Assembly (NCBI RefSeq): GCF_007279655.1 | Contig: NZ_QKWN01000004.1 | Location: 124,001-188,000 of the forward strand | Origin: Robertkochia solimangrovi | GTDB taxonomy: Bacteria > Bacteroidota > Bacteroidia > Flavobacteriales > Flavobacteriaceae | DNA: 64,000 nt | Direction of reading: 5' to 3' | Part shown: positions 1 to 9,332 of the stretch, one piece after another | Layout: each line of letters begins with the position of its first letter | Position numbering within the stretch: position 1 is the first letter of the stretch | Program-made: the position numbers and the translations under genes | Notes under the pieces: model-generated | Seen by the model: the letters and a program-made list of their open reading frames with translations, nothing else | Told to the model about the DNA's origin: nothing | Database searches by the model: none

Positions 1-1947
1 AAGAATACACTTGCTGTAAGACTTGAAAACAAGCAATTTGCTTCACGCTGGTATCCCGGGGCCGGACTCTACCGCAAGGTAAGTCTTATCATCAAAGATC
101 CCGTAAGTATCGATCAATGGGGAACTTTTGTTACAACACCGGTTGTTTCTGAGGAAATGGCACAAGTAAATATCAAAACCAAGGTTTCCGGGGAGAACAC
201 AACCCTGGTATCCTCCATATATGATGTTGAAGGAAATCTGATCACCCGCGATTCTGCAACTACTGAATTCGGCAATCGTTTCGAACAAAACCTAAAGGTT
301 GACAATCCTTCATTATGGAGCCCTGAAAGTCCATATCGCTATAAGATTGTTTCTGAACTGTATAGTAATGGCAAAAGAACCGATACCTACGAAACCCCAT
401 TCGGAATTCGCTCTATCGAATATGATCGAAACAAGGGTTTTGTATTAAATGGCGAGGTGACTAAATTTAAAGGGGTCTGCCTGCATCATGATCTTGGACC
501 ACTGGGAAGTGCAATCAATACCTCAGCACTGCGAAGACAACTCACTATTCTTAAAGACATGGGATGTAATGCCATCCGAAGTTCACACAATATGCCTTCC
601 TTCGAACAGCTCGAGCTATGTGATGAAATGGGTTTCCTGTTCTTAGCGGAAAGCTTTGATGAGTGGAAAGTAGCAAAAGTGGAGAATGGTTATAACCGAT
701 TCTTTGATGAATATGCGGAAAGGGATGTTGTGAATCTGGTAAGAGCCACCAGAAATCACCCTTCTGTTGTGATGTGGAGTTCCGGAAATGAAGTACCCGA
801 CCAATGGGGTAGCGAAGGTGTAAAAAGAGCCAAATGGCTTCAGGATATTTTCCACAGAGAAGATCCTACCCGTCCGGTTACCGTAGGTATGGACCAGGTT
901 AAAGCGACTATGGAATCAGGTTTTGGAGCCATCCTTGACATCCCCGGACTTAATTACCGTGTTCACCTGTATGAAGAAGCCTATGAAAAGTTCCCCCAGG
1001 GTCTGATTCTTGGATCTGAAACCGCTTCGACCGTTAGTTCCCGTGGCATCTACAAGTTCCCCGTGGAAAAGGCCAGCATGAAGCAATACGATGATTTTCA
1101 GTCGTCCTCCTATGACCTGGAATATTGCAGTTGGTCTAATTTACCTGACGATGATTTTGTATTACAAGATAACAAACCTTGGGTGATCGGCGAATTTGTC
1201 TGGACAGGATTCGATTATTTGGGAGAACCCACTCCTTACGATGAGAAATGGCCCTCCAGAAGTTCGTACTTTGGAATATCTGATCTTGCAGGACTTCCTA
1301 AAGATCGTTTTTACCTCTATCGCAGCCGATGGAATAAAGAAGAAGAAACCCTTCATATTTTACCACACTGGAACTGGGAAGGTCGTGAAGGTGAAACCAC
1401 ACCGGTATTCGCCTACACGAGTTATCAAAGTGCCGAACTCTTTGTAAATGGCAAAAGTCAGGGTATTCGAAAGAAAAATGATTCAACCCATCAGACCCGA
1501 TACAGACTTATGTGGATGGATGTAAAATATGAACCGGGAACCCTTAAAGTGATCGCCTATGATAAAAATGGGAAACCCGCCATGGAAAAAGAAGTCACTA
1601 CTGCCGGGAAACCTTATCAGATCGTATTAGATCCGGACAGAAAAACGATTAAAGCGGATGGAAAAGACATTTCCTTTGTCACTGCCTCTGTGGTTGACAA
1701 GAATGGCATCCCCTGCCCCACGGCTACCCATAGCCTAAAGTTCAAAGTCAGTGGAAATGGACACTACCGTGCCGCCTGTAATGGTGATGCAACATCACTT
1801 GAACTATTCCATATACCGACAATGAAATTGTTTAGTGGAAAACTGGTCGTTCTGGTACAGTCAGAAGAAGAAGCCGGAACCATGGAACTCAAAGTAAGTG
1901 GAAAAGGATTAAAAAGTGCCACTGTAAAAATTAATACTGTTAAATAA
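1..1947 (+). CDS. Glycoside hydrolase family 2 protein (beta-galactosidase-like), 5' truncated by window edge
   Basis: The reading frame is open from base 1, so the gene begins upstream and the ATG at 157 is internal. 648 residues are visible. The first codons read SRWYPGAGLYRKV, a typical end of the GH2 sugar-binding domain. The TIM barrel follows, with acid/base Glu in SSGNEV at visible residue 264 and the probable nucleophile Glu in LGSETAS at residue 340. After the barrel come a DUF4982-type segment (ELFVNGKSQG) and a C-terminal immunoglobulin-like domain. The family removes terminal beta-linked galactose or glucuronate from oligosaccharides. The exact substrate cannot be read from the sequence. 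A strong terminator follows directly. Any signal peptide lies outside the window. Confidence 0.9.
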   Translation, partial: KNTLAVRLENKQFASRWYPGAGLYRKVSLIIKDPVSIDQWGTFVTTPVVSEEMAQVNIKTKVSGENTTLVSSIYDVEGNLITRDSATTEFGNRFEQNLKVDNPSLWSPESPYRYKIVSELYSNGKRTDTYETPFGIRSIEYDRNKGFVLNGEVTKFKGVCLHHDLGPLGSAINTSALRRQLTILKDMGCNAIRSSHNMPSFEQLELCDEMGFLFLAESFDEWKVAKVENGYNRFFDEYAERDVVNLVRATRNHPSVVMWSSGNEVPDQWGSEGVKRAKWLQDIFHREDPTRPVTVGMDQVKATMESGFGAILDIPGLNYRVHLYEEAYEKFPQGLILGSETASTVSSRGIYKFPVEKASMKQYDDFQSSSYDLEYCSWSNLPDDDFVLQDNKPWVIGEFVWTGFDYLGEPTPYDEKWPSRSSYFGISDLAGLPKDRFYLYRSRWNKEEETLHILPHWNWEGREGETTPVFAYTSYQSAELFVNGKSQGIRKKNDSTHQTRYRLMWMDVKYEPGTLKVIAYDKNGKPAMEKEVTTAGKPYQIVLDPDRKTIKADGKDISFVTASVVDKNGIPCPTATHSLKFKVSGNGHYRAACNGDATSLELFHIPTMKLFSGKLVVLVQSEEEAGTMELKVSGKGLKSATVKINTVK

Positions 1948-1973
1948 CACACCTAACAAACACTTTCATAGCG

Positions 1974-2002
1974 GCCGCCTGATTTCTCAGGCGGCTTTTT
2001 TT
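1974..2002 (+). terminator. Rho-independent terminator of the GH2 gene
   Basis: A perfect 9-bp stem (GCCGCCTGA/TCAGGCGGC) with a 4-base loop is followed by seven T. It sits 26 bases after the GH2 stop and overlaps the stop codon of the convergent DUF502 gene. Confidence 0.92.
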
Positions 2003-2597
2003 AGACCTTGCCTTTCATTATATCCTCTGGAAAAACTCCCATACCGAACTTATGAAATGATTTGATCGCACTACGCATTGGCATTTCATAGAATTCACAA
2101 TCTTCCTCTTTTACGAACCGTAACTCTCCTGCATCCATTTTAGGTGCATCCGGTAAGTAAATGGTCAGATACCCATCCTTATCCTTATCGATCAAAAATC
2201 CGATTCGAAAGAATTTATCTTCCCTGAAGATACCCGCACGCCATCTTCGATTCCCAGGTTCCTCTGCCCTATCGAGATATTGGTAACGCAGGCGTTGTAA
2301 TCCGGGAAAGAAAATATAGAGCTTCTCCTCCACGTTCGAACTCCATTCCCGAACCATACTCCTTTGCAATAAAAGTCCGCCCAAAATACACATAAGAACG
2401 AGTACGATAATGCCAACCACCGTTAAGGAAGCTGCCCCCAAAACGGTATGTATACCCGTATAATCCACAATCTTTTGTAGAAAAGGGGTAAGAATCTTTA
2501 TCGCTTTTCCAACGATAAAGATTATAAGGATCAAAGGGAGTAATAAGAACATCCCTCCAATGATCAGGGCTTGTACGGATTTACCGAATAGTGTCAT
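2001..2597 (-). CDS. DUF502 family membrane protein
   Basis: This 198-residue protein has two clear membrane segments (about residues 11-30 and 52-77) followed by a soluble C-terminal domain. Layout and length match DUF502, a family of inner-membrane proteins without an assigned role. The C-terminal part contains the typical stretch about penetration of ligand-free beta structure (YLTIYLPDAP). It lies 24 bases downstream of the porin gene on the same strand and probably shares its transcript. No catalytic residues are evident. Confidence 0.75.
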   Translation of the reverse strand: MTLFGKSVQALIIGGMFLLLPLILIIFIVGKAIKILTPFLQKIVDYTGIHTVLGAASLTVVGIIVLVLMCILGGLLLQRSMVREWSSNVEEKLYIFFPGLQRLRYQYLDRAEEPGNRRWRAGIFREDKFFRIGFLIDKDKDGYLTIYLPDAPKMDAGELRFVKEEDCEFYEMPMRSAIKSFHKFGMGVFPEDIMKGKV

Positions 2598-2621
2598 TTT
2601 GCAGTAAGTTTATATAAGGTT

Positions 2622-3806
2622 TTAAAATGAAATATCCCATTGTATTCTGAATCTACCCTTATTCTCATCTCTCAATGCCGGATTCTCAAGATTGAACCAG
2701 GTATAATCGATCGTGAGCTTATTCCGGTGTCCGGAAAAGAACCAGTTGAAAGCCAGACTGTATTCCTCTTCGATCAATCCATCCTGATTTCGATCCGGCT
2801 GGTATCTCGCATATCTTCCTGCTAATTCCATCTTCTCAGGGATCCCGTGGATAAGGCCATTCATAAAATAACCGGCCTGTACATAATATCCGGATAATGA
2901 TCTCGTAGTAAGATTCACATGATCATAGATTTCCTTAAAGTGCAATTCCTGTTGCCAGGAAAAACCACGGTACATAAATGCAGATTCCTGCATCCATTGT
3001 TTTATTCGATATTGGTCTTCCTCACCATCTTCATAACCACTTAACTGTCCTCCACCGGATTGCGAAAATCGAGTATAGATTCCTCGGTTCGTAGCTGCAC
3101 CAACTGCAATAAGACCGGTGAATTCATCATGAAAATCAGTATCTGAACCTATGAAATCCAATTCCCGGCCAAACAGGTTATATTGCAATCTTCCTGCATA
3201 CATAAAATGACCATCATCATTAGACGTAACTCCACGACCAGTTCCGGTCAAAATCGAAATATGATAGGTCAGGTCAAATGAGGTTTCAGGGAACACCCTT
3301 CCGTAGACCTCAACACCCTGCTGCCGATCCAGTGTAAAAGGTCGGTTTATGATCGAACGTTCCAGCATTTGCTGCTTCCCTGAAGAAATACTACGCTCAC
3401 GCCCGTAATAGGTTTTCCATTGCCCGATCTTGAATTTTAAAAAAGGCCACTTCTCGATCATGATACGAAAATCAAGTAGATTCCCCTGAGACAGCTCATA
3501 TTCAAAATAATATTTCAACCAGGGTTGATAGGCATGTCCACCAATCTTCAGTCGCGCACGATTTATTTTAAAAACCTCTTTATCTCCACTATTGAAATCT
3601 TCATAAGTCAGAGGATTCTGATCATCCGGTGTTGCAAATCGAAATTGTAAGCGTCCTTCAAGATGCAACTGGTACATTCCATCCTTGCTCGTAAATTCGA
3701 ATCCTTTATTGTAGCGAATTTGGTCCTGTATTTCAACGGTAACACTATCCTGTGCATAAAATGCACGAGTACTAAATATTATCAGGAACAACAGAATGTA
3801 TCGCAT
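2622..3806 (-). CDS. OprO/OprP-type porin (phosphate-selective porin family)
   Basis: The 394-residue protein has a signal peptide (cleavage likely after AFYA, residue 18) and ends in Phe after alternating beta-strand residues, as in an outer-membrane beta barrel. Motifs EGRLQFRF, RARLKIGGHAYQPWLKYYFE and IGQWKTYYGRERSISSG are characteristic of the Porin_O_P family. In Bacteroidota these proteins are often linked to phosphate or polyphosphate uptake, but substrate specificity is not visible here. It is transcribed with the DUF502 gene and divergently from the GH43 lipoprotein. Confidence 0.88.
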   Translation of the reverse strand: MRYILLFLIIFSTRAFYAQDSVTVEIQDQIRYNKGFEFTSKDGMYQLHLEGRLQFRFATPDDQNPLTYEDFNSGDKEVFKINRARLKIGGHAYQPWLKYYFEYELSQGNLLDFRIMIEKWPFLKFKIGQWKTYYGRERSISSGKQQMLERSIINRPFTLDRQQGVEVYGRVFPETSFDLTYHISILTGTGRGVTSNDDGHFMYAGRLQYNLFGRELDFIGSDTDFHDEFTGLIAVGAATNRGIYTRFSQSGGGQLSGYEDGEEDQYRIKQWMQESAFMYRGFSWQQELHFKEIYDHVNLTTRSLSGYYVQAGYFMNGLIHGIPEKMELAGRYARYQPDRNQDGLIEEEYSLAFNWFFSGHRNKLTIDYTWFNLENPALRDENKGRFRIQWDISF

Positions 3807-3992
3807 ATCAAAATCAAGATGTTAATCTTTTGAGGCGACAGGCCTGGAGCAATTCCTATCTGAAAAAGAACAAGGAATAATCATTTAGCATGATACCCAG
3901 TTCTTATATAAAAATAGAGAATATTCTTTAATGATTGATAATCAACGTTTTAATTTGTAAATTTAAATCAGCAACCCATTAATATACTCAAG

Positions 3993-5849
3993 GTGAAAAT
4001 ACAGTCGCATATTACAATACCACTTCTGCTGCTACTCTTGTTTTCTGCCTGTTCAACCTCGGTTAAAGAGAAAAATTCAGAAACTTCTGCTACCATTGAA
4101 ACCATTGAAAACGGAAGGAAAAATTACAAAACCTATTGTAATCCGATCGATATCGATTATTCGTACATGTCGCATTACCGGGCAAATAATAATGTTTCCT
4201 ATCGTTCCGGCGCAGACCCCGCTGTCGTAAATTTCAAGGGAAAATATTATATGTTTGTCACTCGTTCACATGGTTACTGGGTTTCAGATGATATGAGCAA
4301 CTGGAATTTTATAAGACCCCAAAGTTGGTATTTCAATGGTTCAAATGCTCCTGCGGCGGCGGTCAAAGACGGTAAGATCATCGTATTGGGTGACCCCTCC
4401 GGACGGGGAGCAGTGATCGAAACTGATGATCCGGATCTCGGTAACTGGACAACGAACTTTGCTGTGATCAATATGCCCAATGGCGTTCAGGACCCTGATT
4501 TGTTTGTCGATGATGATGGGAAAGTTTATCTGTATGAAGAATCTTCTAACGTTTTTCCAATTCATGGAATAGAACTCGATCCTGAGAATTATTATGTCCC
4601 AATTGGAGAACAGAAGGATCTCTTTAATTTAAAACCCGATGAACATGGATGGGAACGTTTTGGCCAGGATCACAGATCAGACATTGATCCATTTATCGAA
4701 GGACCTTGGATGGTAAAACATGGTGACACCTATTATCTGGAATATGGAGCACCCGGAACACAATGGAATGTCTATGCCGATGGAGTATACACATCAAATA
4801 ATCCTCTGGGGCCTTTTAACTACGCACCATACAATCCGATTTCTTATAAGCCTGGAGGATTTCTGAAAGGATCCGGCCATGGAAGTACCGTAAAAGACAA
4901 TAACGGCAATTTCTGGCATTTTTCAACCATGGCGATTTCTGTCAATTATAAATTTGAAAGACGACTGGGTATGTATCCCGCAGGTTTTGAAGATGACGGA
5001 CAGATGTATGTGAATACCGCATATGGAGACTACCCACATTACCTGCCCGACCATACAGTTTCTGATCACAAGGAACGATTTACCGGTTGGATGTTACTAT
5101 CCTACCATAAACCCGTTAAAACAAATTCACCGCTTGTTGAAAAAGACATCAATGTTGTGGATGAAAGTGAAGGCGGTTATATGCAGGAACAGATCCGGGG
5201 ATTTGAGATAGAAAAGATAAATGATGAAGAAATACGATCCTATTGGGTATCTGCGACGAACAATGATTCCATTTTCGTTGAGATCGACCTTAAAAAACCG
5301 ATGGGTGTAAGCGCCGTTCAGATCAACTTTCAGGATTTCAACAGCGAAATCTTTGGAAGACCCGATACCTTAAAACAACGATTTACTATTGATGCCTCTT
5401 CCGATGGCAAAGAATGGCGTACTATCGCAGATCTATCCAAAAACGATCGTGATATGCCTCACGGATATATCGAATTAGAAAAAGAAGAGGAAGCGCGATT
5501 TATAAGATACAATCATGTATCCTGTACCAATACATACCTCGCCATATCTGAATTCAGAATTTTTGGGAAAGGCAAGGAATCACCTCCTGAAACGCCTGGA
5601 AATTTTACTGCCGGCCGACAAAGTGATCGCAGAAATTGTGACCTAACCTGGGATGCTGTGGAAGGGGCAACAGGATATACCCTTTACTGGGGAATAGCAA
5701 AAGACCGACTCAACTTAAATGTGCTGATCTATGACGAACCCGATTATGAACTCAGAGCACTAACCACAGACCAGGGATATTACTATCAGGTAGAGGCATT
5801 TAACGAGAACGGACTCTCAGAACGGAGTGAAATACTTTATACGGAATAG
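3993..5849 (+). CDS. Glycoside hydrolase family 43 lipoprotein with F5/8 type C and fibronectin III-like domains
   Basis: The start is GTG at 3993. It gives a lipoprotein signal peptide with the lipobox ending at Cys20 (FSAC). The five-bladed GH43 propeller covers about residues 45-370, with general base Asp75 (RSGADPAVV), the Asp pair near 167-169 (QDPDLFVDDDG) and catalytic acid Glu236 (FIEGPWMVK). A discoidin-like carbohydrate-binding domain follows at about 400-525 and a fibronectin III-like domain at 535-618. GH43 enzymes are exo-acting arabinofuranosidases, xylosidases or galactosidases, and this one is probably surface exposed. It stands alone between a porin and metE and is closed by a bidirectional terminator. 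Confidence 0.88.
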   Translation: MKIQSHITIPLLLLLLFSACSTSVKEKNSETSATIETIENGRKNYKTYCNPIDIDYSYMSHYRANNNVSYRSGADPAVVNFKGKYYMFVTRSHGYWVSDDMSNWNFIRPQSWYFNGSNAPAAAVKDGKIIVLGDPSGRGAVIETDDPDLGNWTTNFAVINMPNGVQDPDLFVDDDGKVYLYEESSNVFPIHGIELDPENYYVPIGEQKDLFNLKPDEHGWERFGQDHRSDIDPFIEGPWMVKHGDTYYLEYGAPGTQWNVYADGVYTSNNPLGPFNYAPYNPISYKPGGFLKGSGHGSTVKDNNGNFWHFSTMAISVNYKFERRLGMYPAGFEDDGQMYVNTAYGDYPHYLPDHTVSDHKERFTGWMLLSYHKPVKTNSPLVEKDINVVDESEGGYMQEQIRGFEIEKINDEEIRSYWVSATNNDSIFVEIDLKKPMGVSAVQINFQDFNSEIFGRPDTLKQRFTIDASSDGKEWRTIADLSKNDRDMPHGYIELEKEEEARFIRYNHVSCTNTYLAISEFRIFGKGKESPPETPGNFTAGRQSDRRNCDLTWDAVEGATGYTLYWGIAKDRLNLNVLIYDEPDYELRALTTDQGYYYQVEAFNENGLSERSEILYTE

Positions 5850-5882
5850 GGTTTATGAACAACTGATCAGTGACCTATGTTT

Positions 5883-5911
5883 AAAGCCCCGGCCTTGTAT
5901 ACCGGGGCTTT
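5883..5911. terminator. Bidirectional rho-independent terminator
   Basis: A 10-bp perfect stem AAAGCCCCGG/CCGGGGCTTT with a 9-base loop lies between the convergent GH43 gene and the metE transcript. The A and T flanks give a T-run on both strands. Confidence 0.88.
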
Positions 5912-5918
5912 ATTACTT

Positions 5919-6068
5919 CTAGTCCATAAGCTGCCTGATCACGCGTGCCTCAGGAATAGCCGGATACATCGTTTCTTGCCTCAGATCGATCATTATCTTG
6001 GTGAGCGTAAAATCATCCAATTCATTCAGATAGATATCCAGTGCCATCATATTTCCGATAGGGTACAT
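5919..6068 (-). CDS. 49-residue small protein translationally coupled to metE
   Basis: The ATG overlaps the metE stop codon in the form TAATG (stop 6070-6068, start 6068-6066). The frame then runs 49 codons to a TAG at 5921-5919, just before the terminator. The translation begins MYPIGNMMALDIYLNELDDF and ends EARVIRQLMD. It is mildly acidic, has no membrane segment or Cys, and looks compact and helical. Overlapping stop/start codons and confinement between metE and the terminator argue that it is real. I do not recognise the family. A chance ORF of this size is possible. Confidence 0.6.
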   Translation of the reverse strand: MYPIGNMMALDIYLNELDDFTLTKIMIDLRQETMYPAIPEARVIRQLMD

Positions 6069-8371
6069 TATACTACCTGATTCACTTGCTGCCTTGCAAC
6101 TTCTGCAGCCTCAACCATCGTTTTTAAGGCAGCTATGGTTTCTTCCCAACCTCTGGTCTTTAAACCGCAGTCAGGATTCACCCATATACGTTCTGCCGGA
6201 ATATAGGTTTCCGCCTTTGATAACAGACTGACCATCTCCTCTTTGGTCGGAATTCTTGGCGAATGAATATCATAGACACCTGGTCCTATTTCATTGGGAT
6301 ATTGAAAGTTCGCGAAAGCATCCAACAGTTCCATCTGAGATCTGGAACACTCAATAGTAATGACATCTGCATCCATTTCAGCGATCCATTCTATAATATC
6401 ATTAAAATCGGAATAACACATGTGCGTATGTATTTGGGTTGCATCTGAAACCCCACAGGAAGCGATCCTGAATGCCCATACGGCCCACTTTAAATAATGG
6501 TCTTGCGCTCCCTTTCGGAGAGGAAGTCCTTCACGTATCGCAGGTTCATCGATCTGAATGATCCTTATTCCAGCAGCTTCCAGATCGGAAACTTCTTCTC
6601 TTATCGCAGCTGCGATTTCGAGGCAGGTTTCATTTCGAGGCTGGTCATCGCGAACAAATGACCATTGTAAAATAGTAACCGGTCCGGTAAGCATACCCTT
6701 TACATGCTTCGAGGTCAAAGAAGCAGCATAAACAGACCAGGCTACAGTCATCGCATTCGATCTAGAAACCTCGCCATAGATAATTGGTGGTTTCACGCAA
6801 CGACTGCCGTAACTCTGCACCCATCCATTCGATGTGAACGTAAAACCGTTGAGCATTTCCCCGAAATACTCCACCATATCATTTCTTTCAAATTCACCGT
6901 GTACCAAAACATCCAACCCGATTTCCTCCTGCAGCGTAATAGTACTTTGTATGGCACTTTTCATTCGCGCTTCATACTCAGCATTTGTCAGTACACCTTT
7001 TTTCCATTCCGAACGTAGTGCCCTAACCTCCATGGTCTGAGGAAATGACCCGATCGTCGTTGTAGGGAACAGCGGTAATTGCAATCGTTCTTTTTGAAGC
7101 AAAGCTCGTTTTGAATAGGGATGATCTCTATATCCATCTTTGAGGGATAATTTCGCTAAGAATGCATTTTTACCGGATTCCGCTTCTAAGAACGAAGACC
7201 TTCTTTCATGAATTTCCTTATTTTTTTTGAAGATCTCAATTACCCCTTGCTCATTGGATTGAAATAAAAGCTTGAGGTCGGCAAGTTCGGAAAGCTTTTG
7301 TCTTGCGAAAGATAACCAGGTACGCACTTCCGGATGGAGCCTGCTCCCTTCCCGCTCAGTCTCAAGATCTACAGGAGCGTGCAGTAAAGAACAGGAAGAT
7401 GCGATCATCAACCTTTCCTCAGGCAATATTTCTGCTGCCCGTTTCATAAGTGCCAGTGAATCTTTATAATTATTCTTCCAGATATTTCTACCATCTACGA
7501 CTCCGAGAGACAGATAGGTGTTTGAAGCTACAACACTCAGAACAGCCTCTAATTGCTCCGGCGCCCTCACCAGATCGATATGGAATCCGGCCACAGGTAA
7601 GGAGAGTACTAAAGAGGTGTTATCAAGCAACCCATCGAAATAGGTTGTGAGTAAAATTTTAAGATTAGGACATTCCCGGACCAATTGCGCATAAACGCGC
7701 TTATAAACTTCTTTTAACTCTTCATCGATATCGGTCACCAGATACGGCTCATCGATCTGGATCCATTCTGCACCAGCCTGTTCAAGTTCCTTTAAGATCG
7801 CAACATACTCCGGCAGCAATCTATCGATCAGGTCCATTCGGTTGAATTCCGTCTCCTTTTCTTTTCCTAACCATAGAAAGGTTACCGGACCTACCAGCAC
7901 TGGCTTGGTAATAATACCTAATTTCTTGGCTTCGAGGAATTCTTGTAATACCTTGGAATTCCCGACTCTAAATTGCTGATCTATCACGAATTCAGGCACC
8001 AGATAATGATAGTTTGTATCAAACCATTTGGTCATTTCCAGAGCGGTGATATCGTAACCGTTTTTTTGATAACCTCTTGCCATTGCAAAGTAAAGTTCCA
8101 TGGAATCAAGATCGCTAAGGTCTCTAAATCGCCTGGGAATAACGCCTAACATGAGTGACAGATCAAGCACCTGATCATAGAAGGAAAAATCGTTGGAAGG
8201 AATGAGATCGATCCCACTGTCCTTTTGCGTCTTCCAATTCATTTCACGCAGCTGAAGTCCGTTCTTCTTTAACTCTTCAAGCGTGATCTTACCTGCCCAG
8301 AAACTCTCGCAGGCTCTTTTCAATTCCCGGTTAGCCCCGATCCTGGGGTAACCTAGATTGTTTGTTAGCAT
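6068..8371 (-). CDS. metE: Cobalamin-independent methionine synthase (5-methyltetrahydropteroyltriglutamate-homocysteine methyltransferase)
   Basis: At 767 residues this is the usual MetE length, with two homologous barrels. The zinc and homocysteine ligands are visible in the C-terminal half: His650 and Cys652 in IHTHMCYSD and Cys735 in NPDCGLKTRGW. The N-terminus LTNNLGYPRIGANRELK is the conserved folate-side motif. The enzyme transfers a methyl group from methyltetrahydrofolate to homocysteine in the cytoplasm. A cobalamin riboswitch precedes it, so expression should fall when B12 is available and the B12-dependent MetH can work. A 49-residue ORF overlaps its stop codon. Confidence 0.97.
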   Translation of the reverse strand: MLTNNLGYPRIGANRELKRACESFWAGKITLEELKKNGLQLREMNWKTQKDSGIDLIPSNDFSFYDQVLDLSLMLGVIPRRFRDLSDLDSMELYFAMARGYQKNGYDITALEMTKWFDTNYHYLVPEFVIDQQFRVGNSKVLQEFLEAKKLGIITKPVLVGPVTFLWLGKEKETEFNRMDLIDRLLPEYVAILKELEQAGAEWIQIDEPYLVTDIDEELKEVYKRVYAQLVRECPNLKILLTTYFDGLLDNTSLVLSLPVAGFHIDLVRAPEQLEAVLSVVASNTYLSLGVVDGRNIWKNNYKDSLALMKRAAEILPEERLMIASSCSLLHAPVDLETEREGSRLHPEVRTWLSFARQKLSELADLKLLFQSNEQGVIEIFKKNKEIHERRSSFLEAESGKNAFLAKLSLKDGYRDHPYSKRALLQKERLQLPLFPTTTIGSFPQTMEVRALRSEWKKGVLTNAEYEARMKSAIQSTITLQEEIGLDVLVHGEFERNDMVEYFGEMLNGFTFTSNGWVQSYGSRCVKPPIIYGEVSRSNAMTVAWSVYAASLTSKHVKGMLTGPVTILQWSFVRDDQPRNETCLEIAAAIREEVSDLEAAGIRIIQIDEPAIREGLPLRKGAQDHYLKWAVWAFRIASCGVSDATQIHTHMCYSDFNDIIEWIAEMDADVITIECSRSQMELLDAFANFQYPNEIGPGVYDIHSPRIPTKEEMVSLLSKAETYIPAERIWVNPDCGLKTRGWEETIAALKTMVEAAEVARQQVNQVV

Positions 8372-8424
8372 AACATCGCTTTTAATAAATTAATAATTCG
8401 TTAAAAGCTCTTTTGCCTGATTTC

Positions 8425-8511
8425 ACAATGCTTTAGAAACTTTAAGATTGAACAGGACACACTGATCCGGAGATATATTCAACCAATAGCCTCAAACCGC
8501 GAAAGCATTGT
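8425..8511 (-). promoter_or_regulatory. Inverted repeat in the metE leader, possible riboswitch expression platform
   Basis: ACAATGCTTT at 8425-8434 and its exact complement AAAGCATTGT at 8502-8511 enclose about 67 bases. The element starts directly after the riboswitch 3' strand, so the two could form a long-range stem in the leader RNA. It has no T-run, so it would act on translation or on folding rather than as a simple terminator. This is an inference from complementarity. Confidence 0.4.
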
Positions 8512-8692
8512 CAACCGGATAAAGGCAGGTCTCCTGACTGGTAACATCTGCTTCTTCCTTCCCATGATTTTTCACAGTGGATTCTATTGAAGCGGATTTT
8601 GGTTTGTTACATCACAGTTGCGCGACAGTTCGTGATTCTCACACGATTCCCTTTTCATACCGACCACGGCCGGTAACCTTTCCCATTTGAAA
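8512..8692 (-). ncRNA. Cobalamin (B12) riboswitch
   Basis: Read on the minus strand, the leader contains the hallmark blocks of the cobalamin riboswitch in order: GGTTACCGGCC, the CGCGCAACTGTGATG block, CCACTG with ATCATGGGAAGG, and the B12 box AGTCAGGAGACCTGCC at 8539-8524. The downstream gene is metE, a classical B12-repressed target. The 5' limit is estimated from GGGAAAGG near 8692. About 140 bases separate it from the metE start. Confidence 0.95.
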
Positions 8693-8715
8693 GAAATTAA
8701 GTAAAGAACTCGTAG

Positions 8716-8723
8716 CAAAAGTA
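8716..8723 (-). promoter_or_regulatory. Probable -7 box of the metE/riboswitch promoter
   Basis: On the minus strand TACTTTTG fits the Bacteroidota TAnnTTTG box and lies about 24 bases before the riboswitch. A TTTG occurs upstream, but only 16 bases away, so the -33 element is uncertain. The rest of 8693-8811 shows nothing else. Confidence 0.5.
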
Positions 8724-8811
8724 ATTATTAAAGATGATTCAAAATGAGCAATCGAGAAATAAAAATTCAAGGTCTTAAAAAAACTTTACAGTCGAACCAT
8801 AAAAGGCACAT

Positions 8812-9327
8812 CTATCGATCGACAGCCTCTTTAGTTATCTTTTGAATAAAAAGATCGATCTCATCGGAGACAGATTCATTTTCTATCGTATGAAGATCGG
8901 CGATATAATTCATACCCAGGTATTCTGCAATGGCCTTAAACGGTATCCAGAAATCTTCACCCAGATTTCCTCCGTTCGAAGAGGTAACCACTCCCATATT
9001 CTTTCCTCTTAGCTGACGTCCCAGTTCTTTATGAATCTTGAGGAGATCAGTCAATCGATCGATGAATACTTTCAATCGTCCACTCATTGCGTACCAATAG
9101 ACCGGGGTGGCGAAAATGATGGTATCGTAGGTGATGATCTGCTCCATCAGGTTCAGGAAATCATCATTCCTATAGCGGTGCTCATAATTATAATGCTCGA
9201 TATGAACATCATTTAGAAATATAAGACTCCATCGTGTTCGGGTTGCAATGTCTTTTACCAATCTGGCAGTATCGCCCTCCTTTCGGGAACTACCTGCAAT
9301 TATTACTGTATTTTCAGGTGATGCCAT
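8812..9327 (-). CDS. NAD(P)H-dependent FMN reductase / flavodoxin-like oxidoreductase
   Basis: The 171-residue protein has the flavodoxin-like fold: an N-terminal strand followed by a phosphate-binding loop with AGSSRKEGDTARL (residues 11-23), then ATPVYWYAMSGRLKVFIDR (about 74-92), the flavin-binding loop typical of NAD(P)H:FMN reductases and quinone reductases. TSSNGG near residue 115 completes the site. It is cytoplasmic and reduces flavins or quinones; the substrate is not readable. It follows a methyltransferase gene by 5 bases on the same strand, so the two are likely cotranscribed. Confidence 0.82.
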   Translation of the reverse strand: MASPENTVIIAGSSRKEGDTARLVKDIATRTRWSLIFLNDVHIEHYNYEHRYRNDDFLNLMEQIITYDTIIFATPVYWYAMSGRLKVFIDRLTDLLKIHKELGRQLRGKNMGVVTSSNGGNLGEDFWIPFKAIAEYLGMNYIADLHTIENESVSDEIDLFIQKITKEAVDR

Positions 9328-9332
9328 AATGC

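Noticed and set aside
5877-6080. 67-codon ORF on the plus strand after the GH43 gene
   Set aside because: It spans the terminator stem and overlaps the metE end and the coupled small ORF in antisense. Its codons look random.
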